A stretch of 32,414 nt of DNA from CAZUXE01 sp964624585 (GTDB lineage Bacteria > Hydrothermota > Tepidihabitantia > B3-TA06): contig CAZUXE010000016.1 of the NCBI GenBank assembly GCA_964624585.1, positions 1 through 32,414 on the forward strand, read 5' to 3'. Each line of letters starts with the position of its first letter. The first letter of the stretch is position 1. Shown here piece by piece: positions 14,855 to 21,971 of the stretch. The notes under the pieces were generated by a model that was given only the letters and a program-made list of their open reading frames with translations, ran no database searches and was not told the origin of the DNA. Made by a program: the position numbers and the translations under genes.

Positions 14855-15136
14855 TTATTTATTACCGCGTTTCTGTCTGAGTTTATTCATTTCTTTGTCA
14901 ACCATACGTTCCCTAAACCTATCGAAGACAAAAACGCTGAAAAGATGCGCTAATAAACCAATTCCCCATCCAGCTAGAATAATAACAAACCATGGGAAGC
15001 CTTTACCTTTGTCTGAAGTAAAATACCAAACAACAATAAACCCAAGGTTAATTATTAGATAAGTTACAAGGTGTGTGAAAAAACCTATCCTCCGCTCAAC
15101 CCTCTCTTCAGCTTTTCTACGAATTTCCTGTTCCAT
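14855..15136 (-). CDS. Small 2TM-domain membrane protein
   Basis: The 93-residue protein has a charged N-terminus (EQEIRRKAEERVERRIGFF), two hydrophobic helices (about residues 21-39 and 48-70) and a basic tail (DRFRERMVDKEMNKLRQKR). This pattern is the 2TM domain seen alone or on histidine kinases. Function is unknown. It is the first gene of the unit with the NatAB-like exporter, which suggests a membrane accessory or regulatory part. ATG 15136 has AAGGAG 9-10 bases upstream. Confidence 0.8.
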   Translation of the reverse strand: MEQEIRRKAEERVERRIGFFTHLVTYLIINLGFIVVWYFTSDKGKGFPWFVIILAGWGIGLLAHLFSVFVFDRFRERMVDKEMNKLRQKRGNK

Positions 15137-15181
15137 TTTTTAATAGTCTCCTTGATTAACGTGGGTCAGTATCGCTTGCTT

Positions 15182-15209
15182 ATTCTAACTCAATTAGAAA
15201 ATTTTGCAA
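15182..15209 (-). promoter_or_regulatory. Promoter of the 2TM-natA-natB unit
   Basis: TTGCAA (15204-15209) and TAGAAT (15182-15187) on the minus strand are separated by 16 bases. The leader to ATG 15136 is about 40 bases. Confidence 0.6.
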
Positions 15210-15330
15210 GTATTTTTGTTGCACTTTCTCGTAAATCTCAACGAAGTTTGTTTGTCGTGATTGAAAAATGGGATAAACCTGTTACAATTCAAGCATAAAA
15301 TTATAAGCCTAACCTAAGGTATATACCCTA

Positions 15331-15358
15331 TTGACAGAATTTAGGGATAGGATATAAT
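15331..15358 (+). promoter_or_regulatory. Promoter of the PorV-TPR gene, leaderless
   Basis: TTGACA (15331-15336) and TATAAT (15353-15358) are 16 bases apart. ATG 15364 begins only 5 bases after the -10 box, so the A of ATG is a likely first transcribed base. No Shine-Dalgarno site is present. Confidence 0.8.
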
Positions 15359-15363
15359 AAATC

Positions 15364-17202
15364 ATGCAAAATTTGCTATTTCTATTAATTATTGGATTGC
15401 CTTTGGGTGAAGCAAGGGTAAGCGGGCTTGCAGGCACATCCGTTACTATTGCCGACCAACCTCTGGCTCTATATGTAAATCCAGCTTTATTATCAACTAC
15501 CCTAGATAGAAAATTGTTATATAATCCATTAGGTTTTCAGTTTAATAATCAAGGGAATAACATTGTTTCCCGAATTATGAACTCCTTTACTCAAATTGGA
15601 TTTATTGGCTATACCCAACCTCTTAATGGTTTTGGTGCAGGACTTGCCGGTTACCAAGATGAAGATGGAGGACGGGGAATTCTTCTGGGAGCGGCCTACC
15701 CCTTAAGTTTCTTACACACTGGTTTGAGTCTTGGAATTAGGTATCGGGAATATGGGCAAAGCCGTTTTCAACCTGCTTTTGCGCTGGGACTTGCTATACC
15801 CGGAATAAAATTTGCCGACGTTCCGGGAGAAATATCAGTTGCCCTAGCCGCAAGGCAAGTTGAATGGTTTGCAATTCAAGCTGGTATGGATTACCAAATT
15901 CATTTTCTACGATTTTTAGTTAATTTTAATATACGAGATCCGTTTGCAGAAGGTATTAATCGAAGCGCCGTACATCTAGCAACATTAGTTACTCTTGAAG
16001 ATTTACTGGGTTTTGATGCAGAATTTGGAGGCGGTTGGGCCAGTGACGACCGTTGGGGACTTCTTGCTGCCGCAGACTTAAATCTGTGCCATATTAACCT
16101 AAGTTATTCTAATGGTCCAAATACCAATGGTCAAATCGGTTTTTCATTCTTGTTTAACATAGCTTCTACCAAGGAAGTTGAAGAACGTCTCGTTTTTATT
16201 GAAAACGAGCGGAAAAATAAAAGTCGTATTACAAGTAACACCTACTTTACTCAAGGTGTTGATGCTTATAATGAAAGTGATTACGATGGAGCCATACAAG
16301 CCTTTGATTTGGCATTGATATGGGATCCTACAAACAAAGATGCTCTTGATTGGATAGAACGAGTTCAAACTGAAAAAATAACTGCCGAAACAGATGCGCT
16401 TTTGGCTGCGGCAAATGCTGCTATGCGTACTAAAAATTATCTTGAGGCGCTTAATCAGGCTAAGGCCGCCTTAGAAATTGATTCAGCTAATTCTGAAGCA
16501 AAGAGTATTGCTAAGGAAGCGGAACGTAAATATTCCAGTGTAATTTTTTCTCAAACAGCATCATCTAGGAATTCAGGACAAATTAATGCTCTCTATCAAC
16601 AAGGCATGGAATATTATGCCGCTGGAAACTATAAGGCTGCTGAAGAAGCTTGGGAAAAAATTGAAAAACTTCAACCTCGGTCAAAAACGGTTAAAACATA
16701 TAAGGCGCAAACATCAAAAAAGATAGCTGAACAAATTGCTGACGGTATGGCTCAACTTAAGATATACGAACGGAAAGGTCAATGGAAAGAAGCTTTGCAG
16801 TTGGCGACTTACTTAAAAAAACTTGCTCCACGTAATCGTGAAATTAAATCTAAGCTAAACAACTATAATTCTAAAATCAAAACCCTAACTGCACAGTACG
16901 AAAGTGAAGGAATTGATTATTTTAATCGCGGATATTACGTTAAAGCCCAGAAATCCTTTTATTCTGTATTAACCCTCTCCCCTACTAATGCTACAGCCAA
17001 AAATTATTTGGAAAGAATTAAAACGAAGCTTAAGGCTAAGGACGCGGATGCTCTCTATCTACAAGGAGTCCAGGCTTATTCCGGCAATCATTATCAACAG
17101 GCTATTAATTATTGGGAACAGGTTTTGGCTATAGATCCAAGTTATGAAAATGCGGCAAGAAATATTCAGCGCGCAAAAGAAAAACTTGCTCAGCTCAAAT
17201 AA
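15364..17202 (+). CDS. PorV-like outer membrane barrel fused to TPR repeats
   Basis: The 612-residue protein has a short signal peptide (about residues 1-17). A barrel region follows (about 18-265) that begins with SGLAGTSVTIADQPLALYVNPALLS, the recurring start of PorV/PorQ and UPF0164-type barrels. The C-terminal half (about 290-612) consists of tetratricopeptide units such as YNESDYDGAIQAFDLALIWDP, YLEALNQAKAALEIDS, YYAAGNYKAAEEAWEKIEKL and YSGNHYQQAINYWEQVLAIDP. PorV carries type IX cargo to the surface in Bacteroidota, so a link to the T9SS-tagged propeller in this window is possible but unproved. The fused TPR part would lie in the periplasm and may bind partner proteins. It is a single-gene unit ending at a strong terminator. 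Confidence 0.75.
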   Translation: MQNLLFLLIIGLPLGEARVSGLAGTSVTIADQPLALYVNPALLSTTLDRKLLYNPLGFQFNNQGNNIVSRIMNSFTQIGFIGYTQPLNGFGAGLAGYQDEDGGRGILLGAAYPLSFLHTGLSLGIRYREYGQSRFQPAFALGLAIPGIKFADVPGEISVALAARQVEWFAIQAGMDYQIHFLRFLVNFNIRDPFAEGINRSAVHLATLVTLEDLLGFDAEFGGGWASDDRWGLLAAADLNLCHINLSYSNGPNTNGQIGFSFLFNIASTKEVEERLVFIENERKNKSRITSNTYFTQGVDAYNESDYDGAIQAFDLALIWDPTNKDALDWIERVQTEKITAETDALLAAANAAMRTKNYLEALNQAKAALEIDSANSEAKSIAKEAERKYSSVIFSQTASSRNSGQINALYQQGMEYYAAGNYKAAEEAWEKIEKLQPRSKTVKTYKAQTSKKIAEQIADGMAQLKIYERKGQWKEALQLATYLKKLAPRNREIKSKLNNYNSKIKTLTAQYESEGIDYFNRGYYVKAQKSFYSVLTLSPTNATAKNYLERIKTKLKAKDADALYLQGVQAYSGNHYQQAINYWEQVLAIDPSYENAARNIQRAKEKLAQLK

Positions 17203-17222
17203 TACTAAATAACAGATATTTT

Positions 17223-17254
17223 AAGGGGAGCCTTGATTAGCTCCCCTTTTTTAT
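17223..17254 (+). terminator. Intrinsic terminator of the PorV-TPR gene
   Basis: AAGGGGAGC (17223-17231) pairs with GCTCCCCTT (17240-17248) around an 8-base loop, followed by a T run. It lies about 20 bases after the stop codon. Confidence 0.9.
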
Positions 17255-17291
17255 TAAGGTATTTTTAAAGATATCCAGATAAACAAAAAAT

Positions 17292-17332
17292 AAAAAGGAT
17301 GTTCTCATTATTTCCATAAAAACATCCTTTTT
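17292..17332 (-). terminator. Terminator of the hydrogenase-Mrp operon
   Basis: Twelve bases at 17292-17303 pair with 17321-17332 around a 17-base loop. On the minus strand the stem is followed by a T-rich run. It is the first hairpin after the last gene of the operon (stop at 17389). Confidence 0.7.
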
Positions 17333-17388
17333 ATTACTCAATCTAGGAGTTATAGTAGGAAGGAGAGCTGGAGTTTACTTATTCGTTG

Positions 17389-17997
17389 TTAGTATCCCCA
17401 GATTTCGTTAAGTATAACCTTTCGCCTGCAATTAGGACAAAGAAGTCTTTGGTGATCACTTCTATAGGGGTGTGAACCATTAGGTTGCGGATCCATTTCA
17501 ACTGTATTCAATTCCTGTTGCCTGGCAAGCACTAGAGTTGGGTTTGAATAAGCCAACTCCCCAACACGGAGAGCTATCCATTCAAGTTGAGCCTTAGTAG
17601 TAATTACCGCTCCGCAGTTTTCACAAAAAACCAGTTCCTTTTCTATTTCATCGCGATATTTTGTTTTGTCAACGAAGCTTAAATCGTAATCTACTGTGTG
17701 GAAAATGCTTTTCTTTGTAGCGCAATATTCAACACATTGCCCGCAGTAAATACACATATCTTTAAGATAAACCACGTGCCTGATACCGGCTTCAAGGTCA
17801 TCTTCAAGGGTTCTGGCCTTTGCCGGACAAACCTCAACGCAAGCTCCACAACCAATACAGCTTTCTTCATCAAAAAGTATAATACCTCTAAAACGAGGTG
17901 GAGGTATTGTAGGTTTTTTAGGAAATTTTGTGGTATAGGGCGCTGAAAAAAGAGACCTTAGAGCTTCACCTAGTTCTCGTAACTTAGGCCATTTCAT
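17389..17997 (-). CDS. NuoI/HycF-like 2x[4Fe-4S] subunit of the hydrogenase complex
   Basis: The 202-residue protein carries two ferredoxin motifs, CIGCGACVEVCP (about residues 46-57) and CIYCGQCVEYCA (about 82-93). These would hold the two clusters that connect the peripheral electron input to the [NiFe] core. The C-terminal part has two more Cys pairs, FCENCG and LCPNCRR, resembling the Cys pairs at the end of HycF/HyfH. It corresponds to MbhN. It is the last gene of the operon, separated from the hydrogenase core genes by the whole Mrp block. ATG 17997 overlaps the end of mrpG by 14 bases. Confidence 0.88.
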   Translation of the reverse strand: MKWPKLRELGEALRSLFSAPYTTKFPKKPTIPPPRFRGIILFDEESCIGCGACVEVCPAKARTLEDDLEAGIRHVVYLKDMCIYCGQCVEYCATKKSIFHTVDYDLSFVDKTKYRDEIEKELVFCENCGAVITTKAQLEWIALRVGELAYSNPTLVLARQQELNTVEMDPQPNGSHPYRSDHQRLLCPNCRRKVILNEIWGY

Positions 17998-18382
17998 TCT
18001 TTTTCTCCTTGGTTTCTTTATCTTTCTCTATTTGTTTTCCGCCAAGTTTATCTTTACCGTAGGCATCTGAAACGCTTCCTTTCCACATTTTGGCGCCAAA
18101 TCTTAAGGAGCCACGGGCAAGAGCATGGGCAGATACCGGAGCCGTAAGTAATAAGAACACTCCGCATATAAAGGCCTTTATTCCTATAAGAGTAAATCCT
18201 TTAAGCATAAGAATACCAATCATAATTCCAAAAGTTCCTAAAGTTACGCTTTTGGTTGCCGCCTGGAGACGATTATAAACGTCAGGAAAGCGAACTAAAC
18301 CAATAGCGCCTAACAAGTCAAAGAAAACTCCGGTTACGATTAGAATATAACCTATTATTTCTATTGCACCTAAATTAGTCAT
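17984..18382 (-). CDS. mrpG: Mrp antiporter subunit G (MbhC-like)
   Basis: A protein of 132 residues with three membrane helices and the family segment GLVRFPDVYNRLQAATKSVTLGTFGI (about residues 30-55). The start is set at ATG 18382 with GGAGG 7 bases upstream; it overlaps the mrpF end by 8 bases. A longer reading would extend further into mrpF. The C-terminal tail (about residues 95-132) is highly charged and longer than in short MrpG proteins. MrpE, F and G form one end of the Na+/H+ antiporter module. Confidence 0.9.
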   Translation of the reverse strand: MTNLGAIEIIGYILIVTGVFFDLLGAIGLVRFPDVYNRLQAATKSVTLGTFGIMIGILMLKGFTLIGIKAFICGVFLLLTAPVSAHALARGSLRFGAKMWKGSVSDAYGKDKLGGKQIEKDKETKEKKNEMA

Positions 18383-18641
18383 CAAGAGTCCTCCGTTCAA
18401 GATATTTAGCAAGGGCGAGAGAGCCTACAAAACTAATGAGAGCAAGAACAATGGCAACATCTATAAGGTAATGTAAGTTATAAATAATACCGGTAAGGGC
18501 GGTAGCCCCTACAAAAAGAATACCCATAATATCTACGCCAACCATTCTATCGGCAATTGTTGGCCCTTTGAATATTCGGTACAGACATAAGAAAGCCGAA
18601 AGAGCGAGAATTGAAAAAATAATTATTCCAAGAACATTCAT
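18375..18641 (-). CDS. mrpF: Mrp antiporter subunit F (MbhB-like)
   Basis: An 88-residue, three-helix membrane protein with the family motif GPTIADRMVGVDIMG (about residues 27-41) and a helix with Asp61 in YLIDVAIVLALISFVG. Length fits MrpF. ATG 18641 overlaps the mrpE stop as ATGA and has GGAGG 8 bases upstream, which indicates coupled translation. Confidence 0.9.
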   Translation of the reverse strand: MNVLGIIIFSILALSAFLCLYRIFKGPTIADRMVGVDIMGILFVGATALTGIIYNLHYLIDVAIVLALISFVGSLALAKYLERRTLDD

Positions 18642-19129
18642 TCGAATATCCTCCTCAAGTATTTCTCAAATTTAGCGGAAATTGCCTGAGTATTAGCTTC
18701 GATATCTTCACCTTTATTGTAGACATCAATCCAGTGTACATAGAGAATATCATTATCAATGTCAACAGTCATTGTTCCGGGAGTAAGTGTAATAGAATTT
18801 GCCAGAAATGCCTTGGCAATATCGGTTTTTAAAGAGGTTTTTACTTTCACTATTCCAGGTTTTACCGGACAGGCTGGGTGAAGTACCCGAAATGCCACAT
18901 CGAGGTTAGCAATTAGCATATGCCAAAGGAATACCGGTATATAGAGTATAGCCCAAAACCAACGTCTTGGATTAAGAAAAGATAACGGACGATGAGTGAA
19001 GTTTCCGCCAAAAAGAATAGCTGTAAGAATCGCAATAAAGCCTCCTACAGCATAACCTTGCCAGGTTTTAGGTAAGGTTAGAAGAAGCCATAATCCGTAC
19101 GCTAAAATAAGAAGTAGAACTCTGCGCAT
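18638..19129 (-). CDS. mrpE: Mrp antiporter subunit E (MbhA-like)
   Basis: A 163-residue protein with N-terminal helices (about residues 3-40 and 56-75) and a cytoplasmic domain containing VKTSLKTDIAKAFLANSITLTPGTMTVDID (about 96-125), the conserved MrpE signature. ATG 19129 follows the mrpD stop by two bases; the GGAGG site lies in the last codons of mrpD. Confidence 0.92.
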   Translation of the reverse strand: MRRVLLLILAYGLWLLLTLPKTWQGYAVGGFIAILTAILFGGNFTHRPLSFLNPRRWFWAILYIPVFLWHMLIANLDVAFRVLHPACPVKPGIVKVKTSLKTDIAKAFLANSITLTPGTMTVDIDNDILYVHWIDVYNKGEDIEANTQAISAKFEKYLRRIFE

Positions 19130-19131
19130 GG

Positions 19132-20649
19132 CTAACCTCCTCCTGTCAGTATATTTTGACCAATTTCAAGTACAATTCGGGCATATTCAGACCCACCCAA
19201 TAGTACATTGCTTGCAGGAAGCAAAAGAGTATCTTTTACCCAGAAGAAAAAGACTCCTCCACCTAAAAGCAAAGCTACAAGACAAATCATAGAAAGAACC
19301 ATCCCGAAAGGCGCTTCTTTGATACCGCCTATTCCTTCTTTGCCCCAAAAAACTTTTTTGGCTATCTTCAAAAGATAGCCCAGGGTTATTACTGCAAACA
19401 AAGCGGCAATGATAGCCGGAGTTATTTTACCCGCTTTTAAGGCTCCTAAGATAATAAAAAGTTTTGAGAAAAACCCTAAGAAAGGCGGCATACCCGCTAT
19501 TGATAAAGCTCCCAAGTTATAGGAGAATGACGTCCAAGGCATTTGAATTCCTAAACCGCCTGAGAATTTACGTAAATCACGTTCGCCGACCTGATATTCA
19601 ACAGCACCTGCAGTCAAAAATAATAATCCCTTACCTATGGCGTGACTCAACACATGGGCCATTGCGCCAATGAGGGCAAATTCGTTTCCAATACCTAGAG
19701 CAAGGACAATATAGCCTACCTGACTGATTGTTGAATCAGCCAGGAGCCTCTTGTATCCTGTTTGATGTAAAGCTAAAAGCCCTCCCACAATTATTGAAGC
19801 AAGTCCCAATATTATTAAAGCATTAAAAACAAATGGCGAGCTTTGTGGAGTAAATCCATATACGTTGAATATAATCCTGGAAAGTGCATAAATACCTAAA
19901 ACCTTGATAAATACACCAGATAGGAGCGACGACACCGGTGCCGGAGCAGAGGGGTGAGCGTCTGGCAACCACGATATAAATGGAGCTAATGCGGCCTTTA
20001 GAGAAAAACCAAAAACCAAAAGAACCAAAATAAAGTAAAAACCTGTGGTTTTTTCCATAACTGCAAACGCTTGAGTTAAATGGGCAAGATTCAAGGTTCC
20101 TGTTGCAGCGTATATGAAAGCTATTGCTAAGAGAATCATCAGACTGGCAATCTCTCCCATCACCATGTACTTAAAGCTTGCTTCAAGTTCTTCAGCTTCA
20201 GTTCCAAAGGCAACCAATGCATATGAAGCAATAGAAGCAATTTCCATAAACACAAACATATTGAAGAGGTCTCCGGTCATTACTACACCATTCATGCCTA
20301 CCAACATAAGTAGATACAAGGTATAGAATTTACCGTTTCCGGTAAAGTGATCCATATATTTTATAGCAAAAATATAGGCAAAAAACTCTATTAATGCCAC
20401 AACAAATAGAATAAATACACTTAATTTGTCAACTGTAAAAACAATTCCCAGTGGAATAGGCCAATTCCCGAAAGTATATACGCTTGGGGTTTTAAGAAAG
20501 AGAACTAAATATAAGGCAAGTGCTAAATTTGCAGCAACAACTAAGCCTGTAACAATATCGGGAAGTTTTTTCCAGAATTTATTCAAAATAGGGATTAGGA
20601 AGGCTCCTGCCAGTGGAATTGCTATAAGATAAATTGGTATGTTATCCAT
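19132..20649 (-). CDS. mrpD: Mrp antiporter subunit D, proton-conducting NuoM/N-like (MbhH-like)
   Basis: A 505-residue membrane protein of about 14 helices. The TM5 Glu is present in FMEIASIASYALVAFG, and the TM7 Lys in LKAALAPFISWLPDAHPSAPAPVSSLLSG, so the ion-transfer half-channels look intact. It is the antiporter-like subunit that sits inside the Mrp block, between mrpC and mrpE as in ordinary mrp operons, and is the best match to MbhH. It would carry out H+ translocation in the membrane arm. ATG 20649 follows the mrpC stop by two bases. Confidence 0.92.
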   Translation of the reverse strand: MDNIPIYLIAIPLAGAFLIPILNKFWKKLPDIVTGLVVAANLALALYLVLFLKTPSVYTFGNWPIPLGIVFTVDKLSVFILFVVALIEFFAYIFAIKYMDHFTGNGKFYTLYLLMLVGMNGVVMTGDLFNMFVFMEIASIASYALVAFGTEAEELEASFKYMVMGEIASLMILLAIAFIYAATGTLNLAHLTQAFAVMEKTTGFYFILVLLVFGFSLKAALAPFISWLPDAHPSAPAPVSSLLSGVFIKVLGIYALSRIIFNVYGFTPQSSPFVFNALIILGLASIIVGGLLALHQTGYKRLLADSTISQVGYIVLALGIGNEFALIGAMAHVLSHAIGKGLLFLTAGAVEYQVGERDLRKFSGGLGIQMPWTSFSYNLGALSIAGMPPFLGFFSKLFIILGALKAGKITPAIIAALFAVITLGYLLKIAKKVFWGKEGIGGIKEAPFGMVLSMICLVALLLGGGVFFFWVKDTLLLPASNVLLGGSEYARIVLEIGQNILTGGG

Positions 20650-20651
20650 AA

Positions 20652-20990
20652 CTATCCTTTCAACCTTTGAATTTCTTCCAGGTCAAAACTTCCAATACGA
20701 TTGTATAATCTTAAAGCGAGGGATAATAAAAATGCGGTTACGCCAAGTCCAATTACTATTGAAGTTAAAACAAGCGCTTGCGGCAAAGGATCGGCATATA
20801 CCTTACCGACCTCAACCGAATGTAGAATTGGAGGAATAGCTCCCGGTCTAAATCCCACAATTGCAAACAAAAAGTTGACTGCATATTCCATCAAAGAAAA
20901 TCCAATTGCAACCTTTATCATGTTACGTTTAGTTATGATAGCATACAATCCGACTAAGAACAGGAGCAGGGAGAAAATCAGGATAAGCAT
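20652..20990 (-). CDS. mrpC: Mrp antiporter subunit C, NuoK-like (MbhG-like)
   Basis: A 112-residue, three-helix protein with GLYAIITKRNMIKVAIGFSLMEYAVNF (about residues 14-40) and a DPLPQALVLTSIVIGLGVTAF segment, both characteristic of MrpC/NuoK. I start it at ATG 20990, which has AAGGAG 7 bases upstream, rather than at a start inside mrpB. The distance to the mrpB stop is four bases. Confidence 0.92.
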   Translation of the reverse strand: MLILIFSLLLFLVGLYAIITKRNMIKVAIGFSLMEYAVNFLFAIVGFRPGAIPPILHSVEVGKVYADPLPQALVLTSIVIGLGVTAFLLSLALRLYNRIGSFDLEEIQRLKG

Positions 20991-20994
20991 TTCA

Positions 20995-21432
20995 TTACTC
21001 CTTAAAAAGATATTTAGTTGACGCAAGAACAACAAAAATGGAAAGTATTGCTCCCGCTACCTTAAGACCAATAGCTATGTTCAAAAGAGGAATAGAACCC
21101 GCTGATAGTAGTTGTCCGGCAATTCCTGCTTTTGGGAAAAGATTAAGAAAGAAAACTCCGCCTACAAAAAGTCCTAGTAATCCGATTAATAAAAACGAAA
21201 GTCCTCCAAGGCTTTCAAAAATGGAAGATGAAATTGAGCTGTTTTTTTCCTGCTTGGCAGATGTGCCAAATGCAAGGCGGGAAAGAATAAAGCCTGCGGC
21301 AATAACAGCGCCGCCCGCGAATCCTCCCCCTGGAGAAAGATGTCCGTAGAGAATTATATAGCAACCGTAAAGGAAGATAAAACCTGCAATAAGTCGAGCA
21401 ATTTCTTTTACAATAGATGTCATTCCGTTCAT
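20995..21432 (-). CDS. mrpB: Mrp antiporter subunit B (MnhB domain, MbhF-like)
   Basis: A 145-residue protein with about four helices. The MnhB signature LYGHLSPGGGFAGGAVIAAGFIL lies at about residues 28-50. A middle loop rich in Ser and Lys precedes a second pair of helices. ATG 21432 overlaps the previous stop as ATGA, with GGGAGG 8 bases upstream. Confidence 0.92.
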   Translation of the reverse strand: MNGMTSIVKEIARLIAGFIFLYGCYIILYGHLSPGGGFAGGAVIAAGFILSRLAFGTSAKQEKNSSISSSIFESLGGLSFLLIGLLGLFVGGVFFLNLFPKAGIAGQLLSAGSIPLLNIAIGLKVAGAILSIFVVLASTKYLFKE

Positions 21433-21971
21433 TTCTTACGCCTCCCTTCTAATCGAAGTACTGAAACTATAGCTATTACCGATGTAAATAGTACAGTTGC
21501 TTCACCAAGGGTGTCTAAGGCTCTGTAATCAAGAACTACAGAAGTAACACGGTTAAGAGATCCTGTTTCCGTAAGACCTTTTTGTATATAGTGTGACGAA
21601 ATCATCCCCATTTCACGGCTCATTGGAGCGAAAGTAAGTAAAAGTTTTGCTCCGAAAAATACAAAAGCGACAGCAAATACTGCAAATACAACAAAGGTAA
21701 AGATATCACTTCCTTTATAGGCCCGTCCGGCAGCAGAGTCAATATGGGTTGTTTTGAGGATTACGGCTACGAAAAAAACTATTGACAATACCTCAATAAC
21801 TATTTGAACTATAGCTAAGTCAGGCGCTGCAAGACGAATGAATCCAATTGCTACTGCAAAACCAACTGCCCCAAGGGCAATTACAGAAGCTAAAAGATCT
21901 TTAATTTCCACGGCCACAATACCGGCCGCAAGCATAAAGACCAATAGGACGATGAGTTCAAGATTAAGCAC
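21429..21971 (-). CDS. MrpA C-terminal-type protein, fused MbhD + MbhE (DUF4040)
   Basis: The 180-residue protein joins an MbhD/DUF4040-like half (about residues 1-90: LASVIALGAVGFAVAIGFIRLAAPDLAIVQ...) to an MbhE half (about 95-178) that ends in VVLDYRALDTLGEATVLFTSVIAIVSVLR. Together they equal the C-terminal extension of MrpA, which is two proteins in Pyrococcus Mbh. The start is probably GTG 21971, with the GGAGGAGG track at suitable distance; GTG 21977 lies directly on that track. It overlaps the end of the NuoL-like gene by 8 bases. Confidence 0.85.
   Translation of the reverse strand: MLNLELIVLLVFMLAAGIVAVEIKDLLASVIALGAVGFAVAIGFIRLAAPDLAIVQIVIEVLSIVFFVAVILKTTHIDSAAGRAYKGSDIFTFVVFAVFAVAFVFFGAKLLLTFAPMSREMGMISSHYIQKGLTETGSLNRVTSVVLDYRALDTLGEATVLFTSVIAIVSVLRLEGRRKK

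Noticed and set aside
15071..15298. Plus-strand open frame in the divergent intergenic region as a small gene
   Set aside because: It runs over the 2TM gene on the other strand, has no ribosome site, and its composition looks like antisense of coding sequence and promoter DNA.
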